Of a DNA stretch of 64,000 nt, positions 49,380 to 62,158 are shown in pieces (the first letter of the stretch is position 1; each line of letters starts with the position of its first letter). The stretch comes from Antedon bifida (lineage: Eukaryota > Echinodermata > Crinoidea > Comatulida > Antedonidae). The stretch is taken from the NCBI GenBank assembly GCA_963402885.1, contig OY727098.1:15796717-15860716 (forward strand), read 5' to 3'. The notes beneath the pieces are model-generated. The model searched no databases and was not told the DNA's origin. It saw nothing but the letters and a program-made list of their open reading frames with translations. The position numbers and the translations under genes were made by a program.

Positions 49380-52300
49380 AATTTTTATTGATAGCTGTTT
49401 GTAATTTCTGAAAAATATTTTAGATATTTTAAATCTAATCTTCAATAAATGTATTAAAACAATTGTAATATTAAACTGTGTAATGACTAGTTTACATTGG
49501 TAAAATATCAAATGATTTCGTTGCTTTTATGCCATTAAAACCAGATCTCATGGCGGGAATGAAGGTTCCTTAATGTATTGAAGGCCTATGTATACATTTC
49601 TCGGGTCGGGTTGTTATAACTTCTTAGAAAGACAAAAGCGGATATATTTTATAGTTCTTGTGCCGAAATAGAAATGTTTGAAGCTGTGATGTACGGACAT
49701 TGACAGGTGATAAAATCATGACGTTTTAAGGTATCATCATATCGCACCTGTTGTCTGTTAGTAAGAATTTAAAACACGCGTCCTTCTAATGATACGCATA
49801 AGAAGTACTATTACCATAAGTAAATGTAATGTTATAGCTATCATGTCCACGGCTAATTTTTAATTTTCATAAATTATGTTCACTGCCGTAACCTCCTTAT
49901 CATTTTCAAATTCATCACCTCAAATTTCTATCTTAATTTGTTTTACGCTTTATTTGAAATTTTCTTCTTGATCTCTTATCCTACTATCATTGTTAATTAC
50001 CTGGTCGTCACAATTATTATGACCGTCACTATTTAGGCCTATCCATTATTTCTACCCTTTAAATACCAGCACCATCGTCATAGTCCGGATTTTCAACTTT
50101 TTAAAAATACCGCAGGCCTATATACAATGTTTAGAAAGTTAACATTATTAACAGGGTGGCTATTTAACTACAAATGTAGGCCTACTTTTACCTGACCTAC
50201 ATAACCCCACGTATAATATGCGTGTGTCGGCCGGGTATACAAAGTAGACGCTAATTTTAACACGTAATATCTTCAGAGCATTGAGTAGTTGACGCCCTCT
50301 AAAGAACAAGATGCTCTGCCACATTTATCTCTAGTTTATTTCAGTGAAATCACGATGGTTTGCCTGGAGTGACAATCATTGCGATTTAACTTGACAACAT
50401 TACAATTAATTGTTTCAAATGGTTTAAAGGTGTTTAGCTTATGATACAAATATATATAGTGCTGGCTAAATATTGTTGATGAAACTGAATATAAAGTAAC
50501 TTGTATTTTCTTACAATATTGATGTAGTTATTTTTCAACTGAGAAAGAGATCATTCTTTACTAAATAAAAAGAGGGATATTGTAATTAAAGTTTAAACAT
50601 TGCTAAGGTATAATATTACTAAATATCCTTGTACAAATATATAGAAAAGATCATACAAATTGGAAAAAAGAAGAAGATGTAATCAAATAACAAGTTTTGC
50701 TGAACAGGGGATTTTTAAAAAGAACAAAGACTGAGAAGATATGACGATTACGATTTCAAACAAACATAAATGTTACCAAAACTTCAGAAGATTCAATAAC
50801 ATTTCTAATTAAAGGCGATGGTTACATGAAATTTTCCAGTGTTGATAGGCTACTCGTAGTCAATTAAAACATATAGAAAGTATTATAGGTAACGGTAAGG
50901 ATAAGTTAGACAGATATGTTTTCTCATGGGAGTAACATCTCATAAGGTCCAAAATAGTTGGGACAGAAGCCATGAATAAATATATGTAAAATTTAACATT
51001 TCCCTCTAACTAACTGAGCTTTAAGTTACACATTACTTTATTGCAAATAACTTGGCGTTTCAAATACATATTCAGAACATCTCTTAATACCAACCTAGAT
51101 ATTATGCCAGACGTACAGATATGCCGGTTTTGTCTATTATTGTCGATGTAAGCTGAAATGCTAATGAATACTTAAATTAATGAATTCAATTCTTAATATG
51201 CGTCGACCTAAAAAATCAAATAATGCGGATGTAAATCAATATTCTATACATCTAAAAGTGTCGTCTCTTTTATGCAAAGCTGTAAAACTGTCTTGTTGTC
51301 TGCTCCATCAATAACTGACCATTCCGGTAAGATAAATTATAACACAATAATACAAATTAATATGAGGCCACAGTGAAATTGCAAAACCAAAATAATATTT
51401 CAATGTGTAAATAGATGATGATAGATAAATACCATAGTAAAGCTGTCTTGACAGCATTTGACAATTATTGTAAGAATTTTCTTAAAGTTGCCTGAAAAAA
51501 AGAGTTAAAAAAAGAGCTTGCATTGTTGCTTATATAGTTTAATTTATTCTTATTTTCTTTTCTTTATGATTTAATGTCTCAAGTTAAGAAAGGGCATTAC
51601 ATTTGTTTTATTATTATTGTATATATCGCAGGCTGAGTGTACTAGGCCTATATATATTTTTAATTTGTTTGGCTTATAACGTTTTTTAATTTGCATGTAG
51701 TTTAAGTTGACTGCACCATTATTGAGTGTGTTGCCATTGAGTGTTTTTGTTTGTCAATAAAGTTATTATTACAGTATAATTAATATTCTTTATTAATATC
51801 TTTTATTAAAGATAGTAATTAAACAGGTTATTTTAATCTGTGAAAATGAAAGGCTGCGATTATACCAATTATGCGTATTGGCCTAATAATTATTCAATTA
51901 TAATTTATTCAGCAATTGCATATGTACACACGTATATTGCAAGATATAGTGCAGAAAAGTCCACAGTACCTACAGATAAAGCCACATTATATCGAGTAAT
52001 GTTTATTCAATTTTGAGTGCGATTCTTTTGTTGGATTATAAGAACCTAACATTTTATAGCTTTTAATTATGCTATGGCTTTCCAGCAAGTATTACATTTT
52101 TTATGTTTAATTTTCACTTTAGGCGAAACTGTCAAATTCATGAAATATTGAAAAGAGTTTTACGCTGAATTTTTAATTTTAAAATATATAAGTATTCATA
52201 TTACGTTACTATTGAATATTGAATATTTTGTAAATAATATACTCACGTTATTCTTGGAAACGTAAAACCAATGAATTAAATTGATTTTGTAACTTAGCTA

Positions 52301-52500
52301 TCCAAGGGTAATTGTAATTGTAATAGTTATATAGCATTAAAATGAAACACACGAATGAGTTTTTTGTCGTCAATAATTCAAATGCATAATGTGCAATCAC
52401 ACAAGCCATCACGTTCATTATTTCGTGATTTCAAAGAAACACGGGAGTCTTTCTAAATGCGCGCGAGTCAACATTTGTGTTTCTAATGTCTCACTGACAA
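49380..52500. other. Intergenic, nothing recognised
   Basis: AT-rich. Three TAGGCCTA (50033, 50177, 51644). No coding-like frame; the minus frame at 49329-49511 overlaps the tRNA-like segment. Confidence 0.5.
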
Positions 52501-52504
52501 AAGT

Positions 52505-52640
52505 CAATCAGTCAATCGTCGACATTTTTATTCCATAATCAATATAAAAACATATACAAATACAATACAAATAATATGATAATGGAATGGGATACAAAAT
52601 AAGCACAAGTGCTTTAAACATGTAACCCTAACAAAATAGA
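52505..52640 (-). mobile_element. LINE 3' tail
   Basis: Read on minus: AAAGCACTTGTGCTTATTTT, then a GGAATAAAAATGTCG motif and a (GATTGACT)n tail at 52505-52520. This is the usual architecture of a non-LTR 3' end. No coding part is attached. Confidence 0.45.
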
Positions 52641-52644
52641 ACAA

Positions 52645-54380
52645 ACATTAGTACAAAAAAAAATAACATAATGTGATTTACTTAACTTAAATATTTCTAT
52701 TGATATAATGTTCTCTGTTTAAACAAAGTGGATCGTTTCTTATCTTTAGCTAAACATTTTTTTTAAATGTAGGCCTATTCTAACTTGAATGCCTTATTAA
52801 CTTGCACTTCTAACCATTCTATAAACAATCTACTAACAATGTTATGTTTAATGTGCCCCCTTTAAATTACAGACAAGTTTAAAATACTACAGTAGTTATT
52901 ATTTTTAATCTTTAAAAAAATCTGCAATGTATTTGTGTAGAATATTTCTCTCTGTCTGACTTGTATTGATGTATTATGAATATATTTTTTAAACTAAAAT
53001 CGCAAGAATAATTAGTAACTACAGGCCTAGTTAATTACAATTTATATCTACTATACACCACAAGCAATCGGTAAATGTACGTATATTACATGTGTACAGT
53101 AAATTGATGATACCCATACAAAATCGTTTAGCAAACTATACGTTATAAGTTCCTCTTGCCTCACTTGAACAAGAAGATTAATTTCGGACTTAAAGTGTTA
53201 ATACATCAGCTTAATGTGAAGTTCGAACCTTTTTCAAGTAAATACTACTATATTGCAGAACGTAGCTGTGATTTAAAGACAAGAATTAACAAAGGATAAA
53301 CGAAATTTATCATTTGTTAACAAACAAACTGGCTGTTCAAACAAAAGTCATTTCAGACATCCATTTAAAGAGAACACGTTTACTGTGTAATTGTATTTTA
53401 AAATTGTTAGGTTGTTTTCAGACCATTATGACTGGATTGGAAATAACATGTTGGATAATAAGTAATTTTCTGTATGTAGGCCTACTTAGACAAGATTTCA
53501 AAATTTCATCCTTATGCCTGTTTACACTACGACGATAAATAGAAAAAAAATTTAAAATATTTTTCCTTAGAATGGAAAGTTAGTCTGCTGGACGCGTGTA
53601 CATAAGCGCGCTATTTGAACGGTATATGCCATGGTATGCTTGGTAGCATATTATATACTGTATATCTGTTTTATCATACTAATATTTACCAATATTTAAG
53701 AAGGATTTCTATTGTTATTTCATGATGATAATGGACAAATAAAGCACTTCAGTATTCAGGATACGCGATGGACATACCAGATTTTACAAGAATGTCCACA
53801 ATCATTTTTACCATAACATAATGTAATAGAAAACTCAGAATGTTTGAGTATATTATGAAGACATAACATCACGTTACGAGCAAGTTACGATATATTTATT
53901 TTCTATTTGTTATGCTTTTAAGAAAATAAATTATGATTTTATATGATTTACCTTATTTATTAAAATTAATTAATGTTCTGTCACGACTTTATGAATACAC
54001 ATTAAAGAGTAACATTGAAATGTTCCCTGTTACAAATTTATGAGAATTGAAATTGAACATGTGGTTTTTTGTTTTATGATATAAATTGAATACGGCTTGG
54101 AAGGCTCGACAACGCTAATCATATTTGTTCGTAAGTTTTGAGTTTCGAAGACATGCGTTTTTATTGCTTTGCATTCAACAGCAGGTTTTAGAGGCACCAT
54201 GATGACCGTCTTTTAAACAGTCGACATGTTATGACTGTCGCAAAGTATTTCTTCCCATTTCAGCTTCATTTATCTCAAAGACACTAAGTTTTCCCTCTTT
54301 TTGTGTAGTCAAACACAAGCTTAACAATGTCTTTCATTTATAAACGTCTTTTCTTTTCTTTCTACACTTTTGTCCAATCC
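52645..54380. other. Intergenic, nothing recognised
   Basis: AT-rich. The plus frame at 53314-53538 has no domain. Two TAGGCCTA (52771, 53477). Confidence 0.5.
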
Positions 54381-54389
54381 GGAGACAGA

Positions 54390-54560
54390 CAGTGGCGTAA
54401 CGCAGAGGCCTGAGGCTCCTGGCTTAGGAACCCCAAGTGGCCCTCCAACGCATCGACATATTTTAATGCCTGTTTTTCCTCTGGACATTGCTCAGGGGCC
54501 CCCATAAGATCCGGGGACCCTGGGTTTAGCCAGAAAGCGCTCATAGCCGTTACGCCACTG
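54390..54560. mobile_element. hAT-like MITE with 8-bp target duplication
   Basis: 171 bp bounded by CAGTGGCGTAACG and CGTTACGCCACTG, a perfect 13-bp terminal inverted repeat of the CAG.GGCG type common in hAT elements. The flanks are GAGACAGA (54382-54389) and GAGAAAGA (54561-54568), an 8-bp target duplication with one change, as expected for hAT. It is much GC-richer than its surroundings. The minus frame 54362-54592 simply reads through it. Confidence 0.85.
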
Positions 54561-54569
54561 GAGAAAGAC

Positions 54570-57145
54570 GATTTAATGCTCGCTATTGGCATGTACTTGC
54601 GCCACCAAACACGCTATGTAAACTAGTTCATTAACTATCAGACACAATGGAACAAAAGCTCATGTTAAAGAAACATCGTGGGTAGATTTGTTTTGATGTT
54701 AAATATTAATCTATAAAATCGTGTGTTGTTTCCAGTAATTAATTACAACATTTTTCAGGTGCATTTTAACAATTTAACGACCTATGTTGAACCGTAGATT
54801 ATGATTTGTATTACTATAAAATATAGGTATTTTACACACATAGATTCTGATTTTTATTTGTATAAGCAAAATCTACCCTCATCAAACAAAACTTAATATA
54901 GGTTACTTCGATTCTGAACTACTCGAGACATTTTAGTAGAACACCGAACTAGAAGTGACCGGAGAACATGCAATTTATACACATTATTTTTTTATGGCAC
55001 AGATATTCTATCGGAGATTTTAAAATATAAATTAATAGTCGGTGAAAATTCATAGACTTGCCCCAAGTGTGTATTGTCCTTTTTTATGTTATTCACCCGT
55101 CGGCGTTTCGATTTTTATCTGGAAAATTAGTAGGCCTATTATACATATGAAACGCCACATGTGCCAAAATATTACCTTTTTATTAATATTAATTCAAAAT
55201 ACGGTCTTCATTTCATTTGGTATACATGTTCATCCCAGCTTTGATCAATCAAGCAGAATTAATTATTTTGAAGTGTTTTACAGCTTTTGCAATACCGCAA
55301 TTGGCCACAGCGCTTGGTTTTCTGGGTATTCAAGAAGTCAACTTAGAGTGCCGCGCGGTTTATGTGCTAGGCATATCGTCTATTTACATATCGTCTTTAT
55401 TTTAGAACGTTGGGTGCAATAAAATAATAATTTGGTTACATGACACTGACGATATTCGAGAGAAAATAGCACTGACTTTCACGAACAAAGACAGGCAATT
55501 AGATTTTACAAATCAGGGGAAATTAAAATGTTATCAATTTATGAAATTATGATTTGGAAAATTATAAAATGTGTCCTCGGATTCAATCTATTTATGTCTG
55601 TGTTACACGCACGTTACGATCTATTACTATGATACTGGACAAATAGATACCGTACCACTGCTAAAAAATACCCGAAAGAATCATATCATATGGTTTACTA
55701 AATTATACAATATTATTTCATGATTTTCGTTTTATTGCAACGTCAGGGGTTCCGCTGGCGTAACGTTTAATTTTGCTCTTGATGCAAACACTAATGCCTA
55801 CTCTTGGGAATAACTGTATAAAAACACCCACCAAATACTATTTATAATTAGACGACTGTTTACCCGGAGAGGAATTAATAACTTTCACTATTTGTGTTGG
55901 CGCTCGAGAATCGGTTTTTGTGTTGATATCCCCGAGGGGTGGCTAAAATCGCAGTGTCTCTCACTGTGACCGAAGGCAAGTACTGAAGTTTCTACAGCGT
56001 ATGAAAGGTATAAATGGAATATTTGAAATAACAGAAAGAAGATTAAACATCAATGAAAGTTAAAGTACATCCAAGTTAGGTTAGTGTCTTCTAGTAATAT
56101 TTGATACTGATTTAAACATTTTCTAATAATGTGTTAATAGGCATAAAGACCACCATGATGGTTGTTTTTTCAGGAGTAAGACTGTACGAGTTATTATGCA
56201 GATGGGACAAGTCGAAGACAGTTATAGATTCTAATCATGCAGCTAAATGTTTAAACAATGATTATATTTATCTAATTACTATAATCATAGATTGTTTGTA
56301 TTGAACCAAGTCACAGTGACGTGCCTCTTTCTTACTCCGAACGTCGACGCGCCTCGGGTAGTTTTCACATTACGTCGTGTCCTAATCTTTTAAGTGGTAC
56401 ACTAGAACCTTACTAATACAATATTGATGTACGAGTCGCACTTGTTTCATTTACCAATAATATTATCGGTATTTAACGATTCATTTAATTCTGTTTTTTC
56501 TAAGCGATTTCCAAAGGAGATTTGTGAGTTTAGTTGTTTCATTTAACATGTTCTAAAGGCTCTGCAGATGCGTAATTTTTAATGAAACAGATACTATATT
56601 CTTTGCTGCATTGGTTTTTAGATTCAAACTGACCAAACAACATGTCTTTGGCTCATTCAATTTGTCATTACTTCTAGTAATCCAAAGCGTAAATCAGTCG
56701 AAAACCATCATTAAATCGATTTTAGGCACGGTTGTCTTAGCTAAATGCATTGACGTTCATGACAATATAAATTGTTCTTTTTTATGCTTCTTGAAGAGTT
56801 AACAACAGGCTAAAGGGTTCAATATTCAACAAATATCAATCGGTAACTTTTCGACTCATTATGATTATACTTAGGTAGGCCTACACATCGTACCATTTTT
56901 GCATGTGTATACGACGCATCCTAAATATTGAGTAACATGGCGTTCAAATAATATCTGGCTTTTTAACACATACAATTGATTGTTGTTAATATGAGGCCAA
57001 ATGCCACGGATATTAGTACAAACTTCCTACTCTTGTAATATTCTGTGCCATATACCCATTCTAAAGTGATTGTAAATCTTGATAAAATCATTTATTTTCC
57101 AATATTTAATTTGTATAAGTGTTATTGTGGTTGTCATGGTTTTAG
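54570..57145. other. Intergenic, nothing firm
   Basis: A 126-codon plus frame (55042-55422) and a second open frame (55193-55405, hydrophobic) overlap in a slightly GC-richer patch; neither shows a domain or starts with good context. TAGGCCTA at 55131 and 56876. Confidence 0.4.
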
Positions 57146-57148
57146 ATA

Positions 57149-57298
57149 AAGCTGGTGGGAACTAATACTCAACGCTAGGACGTACGGTAGGAATAATGTA
57201 AGTAATTTGACCAATTGCGACACGATCATCCGAATTGTCGCTTGTGATTGGTCAACTCACTTGCGTTGCGTGTACGCCATTGCGTGGATACCAAGACT
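57149..57298. mobile_element. MITE, AAGCTTGGTTCCCAC family, diverged copy
   Basis: The core is well kept: TAATTTGACCAATTGCGACA, then TCGCTTGTGATTGGTCAACT and CACTTGCGTTGCG. The right end GGATACCAAGACTTGG is a decayed terminus and the left terminus is poorly preserved. Confidence 0.7.
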
Positions 57299-57299
57299 T

Positions 57300-60200
57300 G
57301 GTCAATGATCTCATGTTTTGGGTAACCTGGATTTAATTACGGGGGAAACGTAAGTCTCCTCCTAAGATGTATAAGTGGGTCAAACATTTGTAAACGAGAC
57401 ATCATTTATCTTGATTTCAATGACATCCTCCATTAATTCTAGTATTTAGAACAAAATTGACTTACCTCATTACCAAAATCATTCAGATTTTCGTTATAAA
57501 TTCTCATTTTGATCAGCACCGCCAGAATTTGTCTGTAAATACACTCACAAATGATACGTTCTGTTTTCAATCACGCCGACTATTTTTCCGTGTTGTTATT
57601 GTTTATCATCAATCAACGCCGAAGTAAGAGCTTAGTGAGGATGAACAAAAAACCGGGATAAAGGGTACGCAGATTTACTACGTTGAAATCAAGTTCTACG
57701 TATATGCCCACACACTGAAATGCAACGCAGATACGTGTGTACAATCGGTTTTGCACAGCGAACCAGTTGAACGATGTCTAACATAACCGACTGTGATTGG
57801 AATGTCATCTTAGGAATGATGGCCAGGTGTATACGGTATCGTACTATACGTAAAGGTAGGTTACAATTCAACCTCAAATCAAATCCCGGCGTGCCACACT
57901 GGTCAAAACTGCTGTTTCTATCCGTTCCATTAAAATTAATATCGTATAATATTACTTGTTGTTTGTTTAGTAAATCAACAAAAGTAATCGGGGGAAAATT
58001 AGGCCTACAGTGCTAAAAAGAGTTTCTTAATTCAATGAAGAGAGATCTCCCTCTCTAGAGTATAGGTAAGTCTGTGTTTTTATTATGTCGTTAGTTAAAG
58101 ATCTGTCGAAAAATAACCTGCTCAATAAAATGGAGATTAATGTAAATCGATAGTATTGTATACATTACTAATATGCAATAAAACAAAGCGAAGAACAATG
58201 GCCAATTAACACGAAAACCATTTTCACCTGAGTCTGAGAAAAAGTAGATAACCAAACAATCAACGTTTTTAATGTATATCAGTATTTTAAGTTAAGTAAA
58301 ATAATATAGGTCTACTACAGGTAGTATCAATAATAGTATGACTAGTGAATATTTCAGATTTTTTTAAACAAAAACGTTTTATACAATAATTATTACAAAA
58401 CGTTTTTAAATATAAATAAATCTGTAATAGCAATTCATTATTATTATTTAATTCCATCAGTAACATTTTATCTTTTAGGCTATAGCAACTATCAATCAAC
58501 AAGAATTAATTTTGTATCATTGGTATAGCTAGCGGATCGTTGCAAGAAACTCAAACATCAGTGGTTCCGAATCCCACTTTAAATGAAAGAGGGCAAAATA
58601 AACTCCCCTTACAACAAGACTGGTTTCAATGATGACACATTTTATCTTACGTCTTAACAATTACGATATAAATGACTTAACGAAGGTTTTTCCATTCAAA
58701 GAATGTATGAGTATTCAACATAAAAAGACTTGTACATAATGGAAGCAGATTTAATTTCTTTGAATCATTTCAGATACGGTTAGAATATGACGACTGCAAT
58801 AACAAGGCATGGACAAAAGAAAATCACATTTGATGATTAGACCCGCTAGCAAGGATGTATACCTCTTCACATTTCAGACAGAATGCCTATGGATAAGAAA
58901 AGTTGTCATAAACAAAATGTTAAATTGATTTTACTGAATTTTAAAAATCTGTAGACCACAGAGATGAATGAACTATAGGAAAGGGTTATAACGCCTAACG
59001 AAATAACCGTTCAACAGCGGACATCATCCCCTAAAGGCGAGTATGGGTGATGAACTACAGCATTTTATTAAGCGAACTGACTACACTAACTGTATTCTGT
59101 ATGATGTGATTGTCTGCTAGTGGTACCTTTTCTCAAATCATTTAAATGTGTATTAATAACATGATTACTTGTACCTTAACGATACAGAAATGAGAATGTT
59201 AATGTTTTATTCCATAAAATATTAGATTTTTGATATATTCAGTATTTAATACAGAGTTTTAAAAAAAACATTCCATGCGTTTTGACAATTTCGCTTACGT
59301 CACTATTGAAGGTGATGGTTTAAGCAAAGCATTTACTCTAGCCTGAATCACTCAACAAAATTCACCGACAAAAACTCTAAATCTTTATGACTTTATACAT
59401 GTTTCGTAGCAGTTTAGTTTCAATCATCACTCCTTTCTTAATGTTACAAGGTTATTGATTTCTATAAAATGAACATGAAGATCAAGCATAAAAAAGCGGG
59501 TCCTAACATTCAAATGTCAAATGTTGTTATATAGGTTCCGTTTAAAGCTTAGCGAACACTTTTCAAATATCAAAGTGAGCCACATTTAGCAAATACTCAA
59601 ATCTATCTTTCAGTAAATGTAAGTCAGTGCTTTTTCATTGAATGATACTGGCTTACTAAAATTGTTTATGACCAATGTAAAGTATATCGTGTCCTGAAAT
59701 TCTGGATTTTACTTTTTTAAATAGACTAAATCTCTGTCTACGCTATCAAACTAGTTTGACAAAAATTGTGTATGATGTGCCCAAATATGGTAGTGATATG
59801 CCCAAATATGGTAGTGATATGATGTAATCGTGTCCAATATGTGCACATCACAATTTGTTGTCACATAAAGTTTGATAATGTATAGATAGAGCTTAAGAGA
59901 CCAAATAAGATAAGATAATAATATGTATAAAGCGCACATATCCACAAAGTGCTCAAGGAGCTAAAATAAAACGATTGTGAAGTAGGTTGTTTTAACATTC
60001 ATTAGATCGTACCATATATGTTTTTGTTATTGTTTGTTGTCTTGTCTTGCCGGCTTGGTCACCCTCTTGAAATATGGTGTAACAAATATATGGACATTAA
60101 ATGAATATTAGGGTTTGGTATGACATACCGTATTGATCATCAAACTGTGTGGAAAATGTATCTTGTATATCATTTTGATTGGGAATTCTTTCTTTCTGAT

Positions 60201-60780
60201 TGTTATTTTTTATCAATACTTATTATATTTATAAAGAGATGCCTTTATAACATAACTGCGTATTTCTTCTTATTTTGTAAATAGGCCTTATCGTGTATGA
60301 GTATCATACTCTACCTTTATATACTGGAACTATGTTATTATGTTTAGTATTCACGACGGCAACAAATAGCCTAATTAATCACACTTAATGATCATGTGAG
60401 AGTCAATTGGCGGAAAGTAATGTCACTAAGATTAATGTCATATTTAACTCGTTGATTCTAACCTGTTGAAAAATCTGTATATTGCCTGGAGCGACTAAGA
60501 ACATATTATTGTTTTATGTATCTAAAAAGAGACCCACTTCTAATGGACAATACAGGTTTTGAGAAAATTACAATGCTAAGTATGTATTTATTGTTCTTCA
60601 GGAGACCCACTTTTAGCTGTTGCATTTTATTATCGTCATAAAACATTACATTTTATAGACATTTTAAGCCATTTTACTAATAAAAAATTAAATGGATTTC
60701 TGTTATTTAAGAAATAAATAGTTAGATTGTTGACCTAAGCATTGCTGAACAGAATCTCCATAATTTCCAATTTTCGAAAA
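57300..60780. other. Intergenic with minor repeats
   Basis: Holds a tRNA-like segment (58520-58580), a 21-bp unit CCCAAATATGGTAGTGATATG repeated twice at about 59780-59821, and a segment at 59920-59965 with AGCGCACATATCCACAAAGT that looks like a dispersed-repeat remnant. Frames at 57689-57877, 57774-58016, 58287-58502 and 59751-59945 have no domain. Confidence 0.4.
58520..58580 (+). mobile_element. tRNA-like SINE head
   Basis: A-box-like GGTATAGCTAGCGGATCG is followed by GTGGTTCCGAATCCCAC, which can form a T-arm-like stem. Acceptor and anticodon arms are not recognisable. Confidence 0.3.
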
Positions 60781-60922
60781 ATTTCCCACTAGAGACGCAA
60801 CACAAGGACGCAACGCAACGTATAGTGAGTTAACCAATCACAAGCGATGGATTATTCGAACTGTCGCTTGTCATTGGTCAACACGCTTACGTTGCATTTA
60901 CGGCCTTGCGCAGTGTGATAAA
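60781..60922. mobile_element. MITE, AAGCTTGGTTCCCAC family, truncated copy
   Basis: Left end TTTCCCACTAGAGACGCAAC lacks the outer AAGCTTGG. The core GAGTTAACCAATCACAAGCG and CTGTCGCTTGTCATTGGTC is clear, followed by AACACGCTTACGTTGC and a decayed right end CTTGCGCAGTGTGATAAAG. Confidence 0.75.
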
Positions 60923-61406
60923 GATAACGGTGACGGGGTCTTCATGGATGGTAAAATAATAGTATTAGTGTTTAGTGATTAGAACCAACACCTTACCGTA
61001 ACTTGAGAATTACATTATTAGGCCAGTTTGCAATATAAAAACGGAACATGAAAGGAACCAGGAACAACGGCCTGTTACGTAAGTGAGTTTGTTTCTCTCT
61101 GGTAATGCTAGATACTTTTAACCTGGACATGACGATTATACATAAGGACAGCAACGTACAAATGGTATGCATTTTGTTAATTGACATGCACGTGTGAATA
61201 ACAAATATTAGGAAAGTACATATATCACTCGACATGGATAATAACGCGTGGTTATTGGGCACACGCGTGCTGGAGATACAGTGTCACTGACACGTCAAGT
61301 GCTCCCGGCTATTTATCTACAATGATTGCTCACACTTCGGTCTACTTCAGGTTAATCGACCGGACAACTCTACAGGACATTCGAAAGCGTTGTGGTGCTA
61401 ATATCA

Positions 61407-61560
61407 TAATTGATTGATCGATTGGTTTATTTACACGGCTCGTTTACCATGGGACTTTCTGAATCGATCTCCCTGCTTCAAGTTCACACACAAATCTAGA
61501 TAAGAACACATGGATATTTTGCTCCGGTTAGTGAATAGGCCTAATTTTAACTTTTACAAT
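61407..61560 (-). mobile_element. Possible LINE 3' tail
   Basis: Read on minus it ends GTAAATAAACCAATCG and then ATCAATCAATTAT: an AATAAA followed by a short tandem tail. Weaker than the other tails because the body is not recognisable. Confidence 0.3.
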
Positions 61561-61599
61561 CAAATCAGTGGAAGAAAACATTTTCCCATTACCATCATT

Positions 61600-62158
61600 A
61601 ACAATTTTAAATGATTTAATTGAATACAAGTTTTCAAAAAAGACCAAGAAACCTCTGGACATTTACATCTCGTAAAAACCAGCATGCACAAATAGACTAC
61701 ATCTTATATAACAAAAAGTAGCGAAATAGCGCAAAAAAAAAAGTGAATCTGTTAACACTTTCTCAGTTATAGGTTCTGATTACAACTTTTAAGAACATGT
61801 AACATTTCAACATATAGAATTATATATGATTGGGAAGTGTTCTCTGAAAATAGGGAAATACAGTCAAAATATATCAAAGGCATGTAGAAGCCAAGTTTAA
61901 AGAACTTAATACAAAGACAGAAGAAAACCATCAACCTGAATTTACAATAATAGAAATTTGGTAGCTCACAGTGAATCTACTAAATTGAATATTCCTCAAA
62001 AAAGAAGAAGGAACAAAAAGTTATGGGAAGATCGAGATATAGTTAGACAAAGAGAAGAATTATATGAAAATAGAATTAGATACCAAGGCTATGTAAATAA
62101 TAAACAACATAAAAATGCAGAAGAAGTTGGTCCTGACATCTTTACAAATGTTCTATAA
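61600..62158 (+). mobile_element. LINE fragment: endonuclease C-terminus and linker
   Basis: Decayed non-LTR retrotransposon coding DNA. Visible pieces, in several frames, are KKTKKPLDIYIS, then NQHAQIDYILYNKK (the QIDYIL motif of apurinic-type endonucleases), then FSVIGSDYNF (the SDH-like motif with H changed to Y), then FKELNTK, and finally a 66-codon open stretch (61958-62158) with LNIPQKRRRNKKLWEDRDIV followed by RQREELYENRIRYQ, typical of the linker before the reverse transcriptase. The reverse transcriptase itself is absent. Several stops and frameshifts make it long dead. Confidence 0.65.

Noticed and set aside
54362-54592. 76-codon minus-strand frame
   Set aside because: It reads straight through the hAT-like MITE and its flanks; no start context or domain.
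55042-55422. 126-codon plus-strand frame overlapping a second open frame
   Set aside because: Two frames are open at once and neither has a domain; likely chance in a GC-richer patch.
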